DNA of 64,000 bases from positions 1,612,001 to 1,676,000 of the forward strand of contig CAWJJM010000012.1 of the NCBI GenBank assembly GCA_963843275.1, given 5' to 3'. The translations under genes were made by a program, and so were the position numbers. The DNA is from CAWJJM01 sp963843275. Lineage in GTDB: Bacteria; Acidobacteriota; Thermoanaerobaculia; Multivoradales; JBCCEF01. Within the stretch, counting starts at the first letter, position 1, and every line of letters begins with the position of its first letter. A model generated the notes under the pieces. It saw nothing but the letters and a program-made list of their open reading frames with translations, had not been told where the DNA came from and made no database searches. This document shows positions 26,007 through 34,833 of this stretch, one piece after another.

Positions 26007-26924
26007 ATGTCGCCCGCGGACTCGACCGTCACCGTGGCCGCCGCCCAGCACGCCCCCGTCTTCCTCGACCGCGAGGCCTCGGTCGAGAAGGCCGCCTCGC
26101 TGATCGCCGAGGCGGCGGCGGGCGGCGCCCGCCTGCTCGTCTTCCCCGAGGCCTTCGTGCCGGCCTATCCGGACTGGGTGTGGCTGGTGCCCAACCGCGA
26201 CGGGAAGGTCCTCGGGGCGCTCTACCGTGAGCTGCTGGAGAACTCGGTCACCGTCCCCGACGGGTCCACCGCACGGCTCTGCGACGCGGCGCGCGCGGCG
26301 GGGATCCACGTGGCGATCGGCGTCAACGAGCGCAACGCCGAGGCCTCGGGCGCGAGCCTCTTCAACACCCTGCTCTACATCTCCGACCGGGGCGAGATCC
26401 TGGGGACGCACCGCAAGCTGATGCCCACCGGCGGCGAGCGCACGGTGTGGAGCCAGGGGGCCGGCGGCGATCTGCGCGCCTTCGCGACGCCGTTCGGCAA
26501 GCTCGGCGGGCTGCTCTGCTGGGAGAACCTGATGCCGCTGGCGCGCCAGGCGATGTACCAGCAGGGGGTCGAGATCTACGTGGCCCCCACCTGGGACTCG
26601 AGCGACGCCTGGCTGACGGCGATGCGCCACATCGCGCGCGAGGGCGGCGCGTTCGTCGTCGGCTGCTGCCAGGCCGTCCACCGCGAGGACGTCCCGGACC
26701 GCTACGGGTTCAAGGCCCTCTACCCGGAGGGTCGCGAGTGGATCAACCCGGGCAACAGCTGCATCGTCGCCCCCGGCGGCAAGCTGCTGGCCGGCCCGCT
26801 CGGGGCGACGCAGGAGATCCTCTACGCCGACCTCGACCTCTCCCTGATCCCCGCCAGCAAGCGGCTCTTCGACCCCGCCGGCCACTACGCGCGGCCCGAC
26901 GTCTTCCGCTTCGACGTGCGCTGA
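26007..26924 (+). CDS. Nitrilase-family carbon-nitrogen hydrolase
   Basis: The 305-residue product carries the Glu-Lys-Cys triad of the nitrilase superfamily: Glu48 in FPEAF, Lys137 in HRKLMPT and Cys171 in LLCWENLMPL. The wider motif context (FVPAYPDWVW near residue 52, THRKLMPTGGERTVW and CWENLMPLARQAMY) is that of true nitrilases and cyanide-converting relatives, not of amidases. It probably hydrolyses a nitrile to the acid and ammonia. The ATG at 26007 follows AAGGAGG. It is followed by the imuA promoter. Confidence 0.92.
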   Translation: MSPADSTVTVAAAQHAPVFLDREASVEKAASLIAEAAAGGARLLVFPEAFVPAYPDWVWLVPNRDGKVLGALYRELLENSVTVPDGSTARLCDAARAAGIHVAIGVNERNAEASGASLFNTLLYISDRGEILGTHRKLMPTGGERTVWSQGAGGDLRAFATPFGKLGGLLCWENLMPLARQAMYQQGVEIYVAPTWDSSDAWLTAMRHIAREGGAFVVGCCQAVHREDVPDRYGFKALYPEGREWINPGNSCIVAPGGKLLAGPLGATQEILYADLDLSLIPASKRLFDPAGHYARPDVFRFDVR

Positions 26925-26968
26925 CGCCCGGCCCCGCCCCGCCGTGGCGCCGCCTCCGTGGGCGGGGC

Positions 26969-26997
26969 TTGATTACGCCTCGTTACCGCCTTACCAT
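26969..26997 (+). promoter_or_regulatory. imuA promoter with candidate damage-response box
   Basis: A -35 TTGATT (26969-26974) and -10 TACCAT (26992-26997) are 17 bp apart. The spacer and flanks from 26973 to 26993 are 19/21 identical to the spacer of the dnaE2 promoter at 63493-63513, sharing TTACG and GTTACCGCCTTA. Because imuA and dnaE2 belong to one DNA-damage response in many bacteria, the shared block is probably an operator of the SOS or an equivalent regulator. The -10 ends 8 nt from the start codon. Confidence 0.6.
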
Positions 26998-27005
26998 GGG
27001 AGGTC

Positions 27006-27908
27006 ATGGGGGCGACGGCGGCAGCGGCGAGCGGGCGGCGCGTCCTGCGCCTGCTCGGGACGGCGGACGGCGAGCTCGCCGGGCAGGTCTCGACCGCCGG
27101 GGAGCTGGCCCGCCGCCGGGCCGAGCGCGAGCGCGGTGCCCGCCCCACCGGGCTCCCTCTCCTCGACCGCCTGCTGCCGGGGGGCGGCCTGCCGCGGGGG
27201 GAGCTGGTCGAGCTGGTCGGCCGCGGCTCGAGCGGGCGATTCGCCGCGGCGCTGGCGGCGCTGGCCGGCGTCACCGGCGGCGGCGAGGCGGCGGCGCTGG
27301 TCGACCTGGGCGACCACCTGGACCCTCAGGCCGCCACCGACCTCGGCGCCGACCTGACGCGCCTGCTCTGGCTGCGCCCCGAGACGCTGGCGCAGGCGCT
27401 GGCCGCCGCCGAGGCGGTGCTCACCGGCGGCTTCCCCCTGGTGGTCGTCGACCTCGGAGCGCCGCCGATCCCCGGCGGCCGCGGCGCCGAGGCCTCCTGG
27501 CTGCGCCTCGCCCGCGCCGCCCAGGCCCACGGCGCGGCGCTGCTGGTGTCGAGCCCCTACCGGGTGAGCGGCACCGCCGCCCACACCGTGCTCGCCGGCG
27601 GGGTCGCCCGCGGGCTCTACGCCGGCGCCGCGGCGCCGCTGCTCGGCGGCCTGGCGGTGCGCTTCGCGGTCGAGAAGAGCCGCGGGCGGCTGGGCGGCGA
27701 CACCGCGGCGGCCGAGCTGGTGCTCCCCGGCGCGCGGACCGACCTCGCCGCCCCCCTCCTCCCCCGCCGCCCGCCGCGTCCGGCGCCCGCCGCCGGCGCC
27801 CCCGTTCCCGGCCGCCCCGCCGCGCCGGCCCGCCCCGGCGCCCCCCTGCCGCTCCCTGCCGCCGCCTGGACCGTCCCCGCCGCCGTCGGCCGCCCCGGCC
27901 TCGCCTGA
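27006..27908 (+). CDS. imuA: ImuA-like RecA-related protein of the damage-mutagenesis cassette
   Basis: The 300-residue product is a RecA-like protein in the position of ImuA/SulA-like genes upstream of imuB. It has RPTGLPLLDRLLPGGGLPRGELVELVG, typical of the RecA-fold N-terminus, followed by a degenerate P-loop (RGSSGRF instead of GxxxxGKT), which fits ImuA proteins that no longer need ATP. The strand FPLVVVDLGA and ALLVSSPYRV complete the core. The C-terminal 60 residues are Pro/Ala-rich. ImuA supports translesion synthesis by ImuB and DnaE2. The stop lies 15 bp before imuB. Confidence 0.8.
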   Translation: MGATAAAASGRRVLRLLGTADGELAGQVSTAGELARRRAERERGARPTGLPLLDRLLPGGGLPRGELVELVGRGSSGRFAAALAALAGVTGGGEAAALVDLGDHLDPQAATDLGADLTRLLWLRPETLAQALAAAEAVLTGGFPLVVVDLGAPPIPGGRGAEASWLRLARAAQAHGAALLVSSPYRVSGTAAHTVLAGGVARGLYAGAAAPLLGGLAVRFAVEKSRGRLGGDTAAAELVLPGARTDLAAPLLPRRPPRPAPAAGAPVPGRPAAPARPGAPLPLPAAAWTVPAAVGRPGLA

Positions 27909-27923
27909 GGAGGTGGCCGCGCC

Positions 27924-29471
27924 GTGGGATGGATCGCCTGTCTCTCCGTGCCGCTCTTTCCGCTCGCCGCGCGCCTACGCAGCGAGCCCGAGCTGATCGA
28001 CGAGGCGGTGGCGGTGTGCGCCGGCAACGGCAACGCCGCCCGCATCGTGGCCGCCACCCGCCGCGCCCGCCGCGCCGGGATCGAGCCCGGCCAGACCCTG
28101 CCGCAGGCGCGCGCCCTGTTCCCCCAGCTCGTCACCCGCGGCCGCGACCCCGAGTCGGAGCGCAGTGCCCGGGAGGCGCTGCTCGAGGCCGCCGGCACCC
28201 TGTCGCCGCGGCTCGAGGACGCCGGGGAGGGCATCGTCTACGCCGACGCCACCGGGCTGGAGCGCCACCTGCGGGGGATGGCCCCGGGGGAGCGCTGGAC
28301 GCTCGCCCTCGGGCGGGCGCTGGCCGCCGCCGCGGAGGCGGTGGGGCTGCCGGCGCGGGTGGGGGTGGCCCCGGGGAAGCTGGCGGCGCGGGTGGCGGCC
28401 GGGCTCCCCGGCTCCCCCACCGTGGTCGAGGCCGGTCAGGAGGCGGCGTTCCTCGCCCCGCTGCCGCTGTCGCACCTCGACCCGGCCGTCGAGGTGGCGG
28501 TGACCCTGGAGCGCTGGGGGGTGCGCTCGGTGGGGGACCTCGCCCGGCTGCCGGCGGCCGAGGTGGCGAGCCGCCTGGGCCGCGCCGGCGCCGAGCTGCA
28601 GGCGGTGGCGCGCGGCGGCGACCCGCGCCCGCTGGTCCCCTGCCGCCCGCTCGACAGCTTCCGCGAGGGGATGGCGCTCGAGTGGCCGCTGGTCAACCTG
28701 GAGCCGTTCCTGTTCGTCGGGCGCGCCGCCCTCGAGCGGCTCACCGGGCGCCTGGCCGGCCGCGGCCTGGCCTGCCGGCGGCTCGAGCTCGAGCTGCGCC
28801 TCGAGCCGGACGGGCTGCACCGGCGGGCGATCGAGCTGCCCGCCCCCACCCGCGAGGTCAAGACCCTGCTCACCCTGCTGCGCCTCGACCTCGAGGCGGC
28901 GCCGCCGGGCGCCCCGGTGGCGGCCTTCTCGCTGACCGCCCACCCCGACCGCGCCCGCGAGACCCAGCTCTCGCTGTTCGGGCCGGCGGCGCTGTCGCCC
29001 GACCGCCTGGCGACGACGCTGGCCCGGTTGTTCGCGCTGCTCGGCCCGGGGCGGGTGGGGGCGCCGGCGACCGTCGACGGCCATCGCCCGGAGCGCTTCG
29101 CCCTCACACCCTTCGCCCCCCCGCCGCCCCCCGACGCCCCGCCGCCGGAGCCCCGTCCGGAGCGCGGCGACCGCGGGCTGCTGGCGGTGCGGGTGCTGCG
29201 CCCCCCCCTGCCGCTCGAGGTGCTGGTGGAGGAGACCGGCGGCGTCCCCCGCTCGCTGGGGCCGCGCCCCGGCGTCGACCCCGCCGGCCGGCCGCGCCTC
29301 GAGGGGCGGGTGCGGGTGGCGTCGGGGCCGTGGGAGCTCGAAGAGGGGTGGTGGTCCGACGCTCCGGTCGAGCGCGAGTACTGGGACGTCGAGCTCGCCG
29401 CCGGCGGCATCGTCCGCATCTACCGCGAGCGGGCGAGCGGCGACTGGTTCGCCGACGGCCTCTACGACTGA
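27924..29471 (+). CDS. imuB: ImuB, Y-family polymerase-like translesion accessory protein
   Basis: The 515-residue product is a DinB/UmuC-fold protein of the ImuB group. In place of the catalytic acidic residues of active Y-family polymerases it has CLSVPLFPLAARL at the N-terminus and IVYADATGLERH later, as expected for ImuB, which acts as a hub that links DnaE2 to the beta clamp. ETQLSLFG (around residue 350) may be the clamp-binding motif. The C-terminal part includes the conserved GPWELEEGWWSD and EREYWDVELA segments. Start is GTG 27924 after GAGGAGG. Confidence 0.88.
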   Translation: MGWIACLSVPLFPLAARLRSEPELIDEAVAVCAGNGNAARIVAATRRARRAGIEPGQTLPQARALFPQLVTRGRDPESERSAREALLEAAGTLSPRLEDAGEGIVYADATGLERHLRGMAPGERWTLALGRALAAAAEAVGLPARVGVAPGKLAARVAAGLPGSPTVVEAGQEAAFLAPLPLSHLDPAVEVAVTLERWGVRSVGDLARLPAAEVASRLGRAGAELQAVARGGDPRPLVPCRPLDSFREGMALEWPLVNLEPFLFVGRAALERLTGRLAGRGLACRRLELELRLEPDGLHRRAIELPAPTREVKTLLTLLRLDLEAAPPGAPVAAFSLTAHPDRARETQLSLFGPAALSPDRLATTLARLFALLGPGRVGAPATVDGHRPERFALTPFAPPPPPDAPPPEPRPERGDRGLLAVRVLRPPLPLEVLVEETGGVPRSLGPRPGVDPAGRPRLEGRVRVASGPWELEEGWWSDAPVEREYWDVELAAGGIVRIYRERASGDWFADGLYD

Positions 29472-29519
29472 CCGCACCGCCGCGACGCCCGGACGGGCGG
29501 GCCCGCCGGCCGTGGCGGC

Positions 29520-29540
29520 CCGGCCGCACCGCGCGGCCGG
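29520..29540 (+). terminator. GC hairpin after imuB
   Basis: CCGGCCGC (29520-29527) pairs with GCGGCCGG (29533-29540) over a 5-nt loop, 48 bp past the imuB stop. It has no U-tract and is offered as a possible terminator by position. Confidence 0.35.
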
Positions 29541-29635
29541 CGAGGCGCGCCGCCGCTGGCCGCGCGGGCGGCCATCTGAGAAGATCGCCCGCCCCGCCGC
29601 ACCCCCTCACCGCGGCGGGTGGAGGGAGGGTCACC

Positions 29636-30715
29636 GTGGCCGAGCGCGAGCTCGAGGTGTTCCGCAGCCGCATCCGCCAGCTCGACCGCCAGCTCGTGGG
29701 GCTGGCGGCGGAGCGGGTGCGCCTGGTGCGGCGGATCGGCGAGATCAAGCGGCGGGAGGGCCGGCCGGTGATCGACTACGCCCAGGAGCGGCGGGTGCTC
29801 GACGGCGCCGCCGCCACCGCCCGGGCGGCCGGCCTCGACCCCGAGGTGGCCGAGGACCTGCTGGCGCGGCTGATCCGCGCCGCGGTGACCGTGCAGGAGG
29901 TCGAGAGCCTGCGCCACGCCGCCACCGGCGAGGGCAAGCGCGCCGTCGTCGTCGGCGGCGCCGGCCGGATGGGCCGCTGGCTGGTGCGCTTCCTCGAGAA
30001 CCAGGGCTGGGTCGCCCTGGCGCTCGACCCCGCGGCCGCCGCCGAGGAGAACGAGCGTGCCCGCGACGCCTTCCCCTCCGCCGAGCTGATCGTCTGCTCG
30101 ACGCCTCCCGACGAGACCCGGCGCCTCTACGAGCGCTGGGCGGCGGCGCCGCCGGCCGGCGTCGTGGTCGACGTGGCGAGCATCAAGAGCCCGCTGGTCG
30201 AGGCGATCGCCGCGCTGCGGGCGGCCGGCGGGCGGGTGGCTTCGATCCACCCGATGTTCGGGGCCGACACGCCGCTGCTGCGCAACAAGGAGGTGGTGCT
30301 CTGCGACACCGGCGACGCCGACGCGATGGCGGTCGCCGAGGCGCTGTTCCGGCCCACCACGGCGCGGCTGGTGCGGCTGCCGCTCGACGTCCACGACCGC
30401 GTGATGGCCGAGGTGCTCAGCCTCGCCCACGCCACCGCCATGGCCTTCGCCCTGGCGGTGCCGGACGAGGCGCCGGTCGTCCACAGCAACACCTACCGCG
30501 CCCTGACCTCGCTGGCCGCCAACGCCGCCGACCAGAACCCCGACGTCTACTTCCAGATCCAGAGCGGCAACCCCTACTCGCAGGCGGTCATCGACCGGCT
30601 GCTGGGCGCCGTCGAGCAGGTGCGGGCCGTGGTCGTCGGTCACGACCCGGCGGAGTTCGCCCGCCTGCTGGCCGACGGCGGCCGGCGGCTGGCGACCCGC
30701 CCGCCCGAGGGCTGA
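29636..30715 (+). CDS. tyrA: Bifunctional chorismate mutase / prephenate dehydrogenase (T-protein)
   Basis: The 359-residue product fuses an AroQ-type chorismate mutase (about residues 1-90; FRSRIRQLDRQLVGLAAERVRLVRRIGEIK) to a prephenate dehydrogenase with the NAD-binding motif VVGGAGRMGRW near residue 104. The dehydrogenase part contains SIHPMFGAD and SLAHATAMAFAL. Together they convert chorismate to prephenate and then to 4-hydroxyphenylpyruvate for tyrosine synthesis, like E. coli TyrA. Start is GTG 29636 after GGAGGGAGGG; this gives the usual T-protein length. It is the first gene of a possible run with the next two. Confidence 0.93.
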   Translation: MAERELEVFRSRIRQLDRQLVGLAAERVRLVRRIGEIKRREGRPVIDYAQERRVLDGAAATARAAGLDPEVAEDLLARLIRAAVTVQEVESLRHAATGEGKRAVVVGGAGRMGRWLVRFLENQGWVALALDPAAAAEENERARDAFPSAELIVCSTPPDETRRLYERWAAAPPAGVVVDVASIKSPLVEAIAALRAAGGRVASIHPMFGADTPLLRNKEVVLCDTGDADAMAVAEALFRPTTARLVRLPLDVHDRVMAEVLSLAHATAMAFALAVPDEAPVVHSNTYRALTSLAANAADQNPDVYFQIQSGNPYSQAVIDRLLGAVEQVRAVVVGHDPAEFARLLADGGRRLATRPPEG

Positions 30716-30774
30716 GCGCCGCGCCGCGCACAGGCCGCGGTAGAGTCTCCCGGATCTCCCCGGGACCGGTCGCC

Positions 30775-31500
30775 GTGGCGCGCAAGCTCTATCTCCTCGC
30801 CCTCTTCCTCGCCTTCGCCGCCGTCTGGGTGTGGGCCGCGATCCGGCCCGTCTTCCCGGACGACTGGCTGCTCGAGAACTACCTGGTCTTCCTCGGCGTG
30901 CCGCTGATCGTCGTCCTCGGGCGCTGGCTGCGGCTGTCGCTGATCTCCTACACCCTGCTCACCGTGTTCATGATCCTGCACGTCATCGGCTCCCACTACA
31001 CCTACGCCGAGGTGCCGTTCGGCGACACCCTGCAACACTGGTTCGGCGCCGAGCGCAACATGTACGACCGCCTGGTGCACTTCTGCTTCGGTCTGCTGGT
31101 CGCCTACCCGGTGCGCGAGGTCTTCATCCGCATCACGCGGGCGCGGGGCTTCTGGAACTACTACCTGCCGATCGAGCTGACCCTGGCCTTCTCGGCGCTC
31201 TACGAGATCCTCGAGTGGATCGCGGCGGCGACGTCGGGCAAGGAGGCGGGCCTCGCCTTCCTCGGCGCCCAGGGGGACATGTGGGACGCGCAGAAGGACA
31301 TGCTGATGGCGGGGACGGGCGCGGTCGCGGCGATGGCCGTGACCTTCGCGGTGGCGGCGATCGTCGAGCCCGACACCTGGGCGGCGGTGCGCGCCAGCCT
31401 GCGCATCCCCGCCGACGACCGCCCGATCGGCGAGGACCAGATCGCCGACTGGTGGCGGCGCCGCAGGGCGCGGCGCGAGCGGCCGGGGGGACCGGCGTGA
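30775..31500 (+). CDS. YjdF/DUF2238-like integral membrane protein
   Basis: The 241-residue product has about six hydrophobic helices and matches the E. coli YjdF (DUF2238) family: HVIGSHYTYAEVPFGD, ERNMYDRLVHFCFGLL, ALYEILEWIAA and GAQGDMWDAQKDML are its diagnostic segments. The function of the family is unknown. Start is GTG 30775, which places the first helix right after a short basic N-terminus. The C-terminal tail is strongly basic. It overlaps the next gene by 4 bp (GTGA). Confidence 0.88.
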   Translation: MARKLYLLALFLAFAAVWVWAAIRPVFPDDWLLENYLVFLGVPLIVVLGRWLRLSLISYTLLTVFMILHVIGSHYTYAEVPFGDTLQHWFGAERNMYDRLVHFCFGLLVAYPVREVFIRITRARGFWNYYLPIELTLAFSALYEILEWIAAATSGKEAGLAFLGAQGDMWDAQKDMLMAGTGAVAAMAVTFAVAAIVEPDTWAAVRASLRIPADDRPIGEDQIADWWRRRRARRERPGGPA

Positions 31501-32012
31501 GCCGGCCCCGGCGGGCCGCGGCCGTGGTGCTCGCGGCGCTGGCGCTCGCCGCGGCGGGACCCTGGGCGTGCGGTCGCTCGCCCGCCGCCGCGCGGTCCGG
31601 CGTCGTCTACCTCGTCCGCCACGGCGAGACCCGCGGCGAGGGCGCGGGGCGGCACCTGTCCGGCGCCGGCCGCGCCCGCGCCGCAGCGCTCGCCGATGCC
31701 CTCGGCGACGCCGGGGTCGGCAAGATCTTCTCCACCGACCTGCCGCGCACCCTGGAGACGGCGGAGCCGCTGGCGCGACGGCTGGGGATCCCCGTCGCCA
31801 CCTACGACCCCGGCCGCCTCCCCGAGCTCGCCCGCAAGCTGCGCGCGGCCGGCGGCACGGTGCTGGTGGTCGGCCACTCGGACACCACGCCGGAGCTGGT
31901 GGGCCTGCTCGGCGGCGAGCCCGGCGCGCCCATCGTCCACGACGAGCACGACCGGCTCTACCGCGTCGAGCTGCCGTCCGGGCGGACCACCCTGAGCCGC
32001 TTCGGGGACTGA
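31497..32012 (+). CDS. Secreted histidine phosphatase family protein
   Basis: The 171-residue product has a hydrophobic leader (AAAVVLAALALAAAGPWACG) and a short histidine-phosphatase domain of SixA-like size. The catalytic RHG motif is in YLVRHGETRG; the second histidine is in VLVVGHSDTTPELV. The phospho-acceptor His and the Arg of FSTDLPRTLETAEPLA complete the active site. The leader suggests an exported or lipid-anchored form (Cys in GPWACG is not an ideal lipobox). Start is GTG 31497, coupled to the previous stop. Confidence 0.85.
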   Translation: MSRPRRAAAVVLAALALAAAGPWACGRSPAAARSGVVYLVRHGETRGEGAGRHLSGAGRARAAALADALGDAGVGKIFSTDLPRTLETAEPLARRLGIPVATYDPGRLPELARKLRAAGGTVLVVGHSDTTPELVGLLGGEPGAPIVHDEHDRLYRVELPSGRTTLSRFGD

Positions 32013-32032
32013 GCGCGCCCGACCGCTCCGCC

Positions 32033-32689
32033 TCAGTGGGAGTCCGCGGCCGGCCGGGGGTCCGGAGCAGGAGGTGACGGGGAGGGCTCCCCGAGCTGGC
32101 GCCGCGGCAAGGCGCGACTCCACCGGTACCACCAGTAGACGCCGTCGACGTCCCGCGCCACGAAGTGGCTGGGGCCGCCGAGATCGAAGTGGGCGGAGCA
32201 CTCCGCGGATCCGGCGTGCACCTTCACGCCCGGCGCCGCCTCGTACCGCGGGGCGTACCGGAGGCGTCCGCGCACGCTCAGCGGCACCCCCTCCGACCAG
32301 GGGAGATGGAGGGCGAGGTCCCCCGCACCGGGGACCGCGGGATCGAACACCACCGCGTCGAGCCAGCTGCGGACCTCGGCGATCGCGGCGTCGGGATCGA
32401 GATCCGGCGCGACGTAGTCGATGAGGACGAGGTCGATCTCGCCGCCCAGGAGCTCCCGCACGGTGACGGGGCGGGATGCCGCCTGCAGCCGTTCCACGCG
32501 CTCCCGCGCCGCCTCCGGCGAGAACGGGCAGTTGCCCTCGATCGCACCGAAAGCGGGCTCGACGTCGGTCGCCATCACGATCTCGGGCACCGCGCCGGCG
32601 ACCGGCTCCCCCGCCGGCGCACCGCCCGCCGCACCGCTCGCCGCACCGGCGACGAGAAGCAACGCGCACCACGAGAACCCGGGGGACAC
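32033..32689 (-). CDS. Secreted protein of unknown function
   Basis: The 218-residue product has a signal peptide (FSWCALLLVAGAASGAAG). The mature part has FGAIEGNCPFSPEAARERV, VRELLGGEIDLVLIDYVAPD and a C-terminal region with SAECSAHFDLGGPSHF and VYWWYRWSRAL. I recognise no family. The start codon is GTG at 32689, with TAGCAT ending exactly 6 nt before it, so translation from a leaderless mRNA is likely. It is convergent with the phosphatase gene, 20 bp apart. Confidence 0.72.
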   Translation of the reverse strand: MSPGFSWCALLLVAGAASGAAGGAPAGEPVAGAVPEIVMATDVEPAFGAIEGNCPFSPEAARERVERLQAASRPVTVRELLGGEIDLVLIDYVAPDLDPDAAIAEVRSWLDAVVFDPAVPGAGDLALHLPWSEGVPLSVRGRLRYAPRYEAAPGVKVHAGSAECSAHFDLGGPSHFVARDVDGVYWWYRWSRALPRRQLGEPSPSPPAPDPRPAADSH

Positions 32690-32695
32690 CCGATG

Positions 32696-32701
32696 ATGCT
32701 A
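32696..32701 (-). promoter_or_regulatory. Candidate -10 (TAGCAT) for a leaderless transcript
   Basis: On the minus strand TAGCAT is followed by 6 nt and the GTG start at 32689. There is no ribosome-binding site. Confidence 0.45.
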
Positions 32702-32768
32702 ACGCACGCCGCTCCCGGCACACGGGCCGGGCTCCCACGCCGCGTTCAGGAGGCCCCTCCCGGCGACG

Positions 32769-32804
32769 GAAGCGCCCGCCGGGGCTCTCCCCGACGGGCG
32801 CTTC
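32769..32804 (-). terminator. Strong hairpin downstream of the outer-membrane barrel gene
   Basis: GAAGCGCCCG (32769-32778) pairs perfectly with CGGGCGCTTC (32795-32804), and an inner GGGG/CCCC stem extends it. It begins 25 bp after the stop of the minus-strand gene at 32830. No U-tract follows. Confidence 0.55.
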
Positions 32805-32829
32805 GAGCACTTCTCGCGGTGAACGCGCT

Positions 32830-33420
32830 CTACCAGCGGAAGACGACGCCGCCGTTGAAGGCGGGGCCGTCGAGATCGAACTTGACGTTGCCGGTGTCGA
32901 TGCTCTCGGTGTGGTTGTTGTAGGTGCCGCTCGCCGCGCGGTACATCGCCTGGAGGAACCAGCCGACCTTGTTCTCGGGCGCGAACTCCAGCCCCACGTC
33001 GGCGTACCAGCCGACCTCGTCGTCGATCGAGCCGTGGTCGGAGTCCATCAGGAAGTAGGTGCCACCGCCGCCCAGCGTCGGGTTGACGCTGCCGCCGCGG
33101 TTGAGGTTGACGCTGAACCCGACGTCGAGGGGGATCACCGAGATGTCGCCGGGAAAGACGTCGGCGTTGCTGTTCGGCCCGCCCAGGGCGTCGTCGATCT
33201 GGTCGCGCAGGGCGTCGCCGTCGAACGGCTGGTAGTAGGTCCCGCCGAGGTCGAAGTTCACCCGTTCGCCGAGCGGGATGGCGAGCTGCACGCCGGCGCC
33301 CGCCGCCGAGTCGAGGCTGTCGGAGTTCCAGTAGGTGCCGTACAGGTGGAGGCCGGCGGCCATCGCGCCGGTCGCCGGCAGGCAGAGCAGGGCGAGCGCC
33401 GCCAGAAGGATCTTTCGCAT
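32830..33420 (-). CDS. Outer-membrane beta-barrel protein, YfaZ/OmpW-like
   Basis: The 196-residue product has a signal peptide (ILLAALALLCLPATGAMA) and alternating strands with GLHLYGTYWNSD, VNFDLGGTYYQPF, LDVGFSVNLN, YADVGLEFAPE and a final GGVVFRW. A terminal aromatic residue is the usual BAM-recognition feature of outer-membrane barrels. Size and the HLYGTYW start fit YfaZ/OmpW-like eight-stranded barrels; a specific ligand is not predictable. The ATG at 33420 follows AAGGAGA, so the longer in-frame start at 33483 was not used. Confidence 0.82.
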   Translation of the reverse strand: MRKILLAALALLCLPATGAMAAGLHLYGTYWNSDSLDSAAGAGVQLAIPLGERVNFDLGGTYYQPFDGDALRDQIDDALGGPNSNADVFPGDISVIPLDVGFSVNLNRGGSVNPTLGGGGTYFLMDSDHGSIDDEVGWYADVGLEFAPENKVGWFLQAMYRAASGTYNNHTESIDTGNVKFDLDGPAFNGGVVFRW

Positions 33421-33567
33421 GCTGTGTCTCCTTGGAGGTTCGATCTTCGGGAGTTGGCGGCGCAGCCGCGCCGCCCGGCACACGCGCGGGGAGCTGCAAG
33501 GGAAATACCAGCGCCGGGAACGCGCCGGCCGGCGGGGTCGGCGCGGGTCCGGGTGCCGCCCGCTCGC

Positions 33568-33765
33568 CTAGCGGTCGGCGCCGGTGTCGGCCCGGTCCGC
33601 CGCCGGCGCCGCGGCGCTCCCGGCCCGCGCCTCGGTGGCGTCGGCGGCCCGCTCGGCCGCCCGGACCGCACGCTCGGCGAGCCGGACGAGGCGCCAGAAG
33701 ATCACCAGCACGAGCACCATGCCGAGCAGGGCGAAGATCTCGAAGAGACCGAAGCCGCCGAGCAC
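33568..33765 (-). CDS. Small single-helix membrane protein
   Basis: The 65-residue product has one hydrophobic helix (FEIFALLGMVLVLVIFWRL) followed by an amphipathic, Ala/Arg/Glu-rich tail with heptad-like spacing (AERAVRAAERAADATEARA), possibly a coiled coil. No family is recognised. Start is GTG 33765, only 4 bp after the stop of the quinone oxidoreductase gene, so it is probably cotranscribed. Strong codon bias and tight spacing support it as a real gene. Confidence 0.55.
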   Translation of the reverse strand: MLGGFGLFEIFALLGMVLVLVIFWRLVRLAERAVRAAERAADATEARAGSAAAPAADRADTGADR

Positions 33766-33769
33766 GGGT

Positions 33770-34754
33770 TCAAGGCTCCAGGAGGACCTTGCCGCTGGTC
33801 TCCCGCGCCTCGAGGCGGCGGTGCGCCTCGGCGGCCTGGGCCAGCGGCAGGACGGAGTCGAGGTGGATGTCGAGGCGGCCGGCCCGGTACCAGTCGAAGA
33901 CCGCCGCCGCGTGGGCCAGCATCTCGTCGCGGTCGCGGGCGTAGTCGAAGAGCGAAGCGCAGGTCAGGGTGCGGCTGCCGAGGAGCTTGCGCGGGCGCAC
34001 CGGGTCGGGCTCGCCGCTCGACTGCCCGAAGAAGATCACGTGCCCGCGCACCCGGGTCGCCGCGACGCTGCCGGTGAAGGTGGCCCGTCCCACGCCGTCG
34101 ATCGCCACGTCGACGCCGCGGCCGTCGGTCGCCTCGCGGACGGCGTCGACGAAGTCGGCCTCGGTGTAGAGGATCACGTGGTCGCCGCCGGCCGCCCGCA
34201 CCTGCGCGGCCTTCGCCTCGGTCGAGCAGGTGCCGAAGACGGTCGCTCCGGCGATCTTCGCCATCTGGACGGCGAGCAGGCCGACGCCGCCGGCGGCGGC
34301 GTGGATCAGCACCGTGTCGCCGGGCCCCAGCGGGCGGATGGTGTGGGTCAGGTAGTGGGCGGTCATCCCCTGCAACGGCAGGGCGGCGGCCGCGTGCAGC
34401 TCGACCTGTCGCTCGCCCGGGCCCGCGTCGGGCACCGGGATGGCCCGCGCCGCCGGCATCACGACGTACTCGGCGTAGGCGCCGTCCGCGTCCCAGAAGC
34501 AGACGCGCTGGCCGTCGTGGACCTCGTCGACGCCCGGGCCCACGGCGTCGACCACGCCGGCGCCCTCCTTGCCGGGCGTGAACGGCAGCGCGGGAACCGG
34601 GTAGTAGCCGGTGCGATGGTAGGTGTCGAGGTAAGTTCAACCCGGCCGCCGCGACCCGGATGCGGATCTCCCCGTCGCCGGGCTCCGGCAGCGGGACGTC
34701 CTCGAGGCGCAGCACCTCGGGACCGCCATGCTCGTGAATGCGAATCGCTTTCAT
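33770..34754 (-). CDS. qor: NADPH:quinone oxidoreductase, zeta-crystallin type (frameshifted)
   Basis: This is a Qor/zeta-crystallin medium-chain reductase, which reduces quinones with NADPH. The N-terminus MKAIRIHEHGGPEVL with VAAAGLN is in one frame from ATG 34754; LDTYHRTGYYPV, FTPGKEGAGVVDAVGPGV and the rest are one frame over. A single extra A near 34634 (AACTTACCTC instead of AACTTCCTC) explains the break. The coenzyme-binding motif is AAAGGVGLLAVQMAK, and VHDGQRV and LTHTIRPLGPGD are family features. There are no zinc-ligand cysteines, as usual for this subgroup. Corrected length is about 327 residues. Gene finders will report only 33770-34555. Confidence 0.8.
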
Positions 34755-34833
34755 CTCTGTCGCTCCTCCCGCTTCGCCGGTGTCCGGTCGACCGCCGCCG
34801 CTCGGGGCGACGGGGCGAGGGCTCCCGCCCATC

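Noticed and set aside
26447..29635. A very long plus-strand frame before tyrA that covers nitrilase, imuA and imuB in another frame
   Set aside because: Only the part from GTG 29636 resembles a protein family. The upstream translation is Arg/Pro/Gly-rich shadow sequence.
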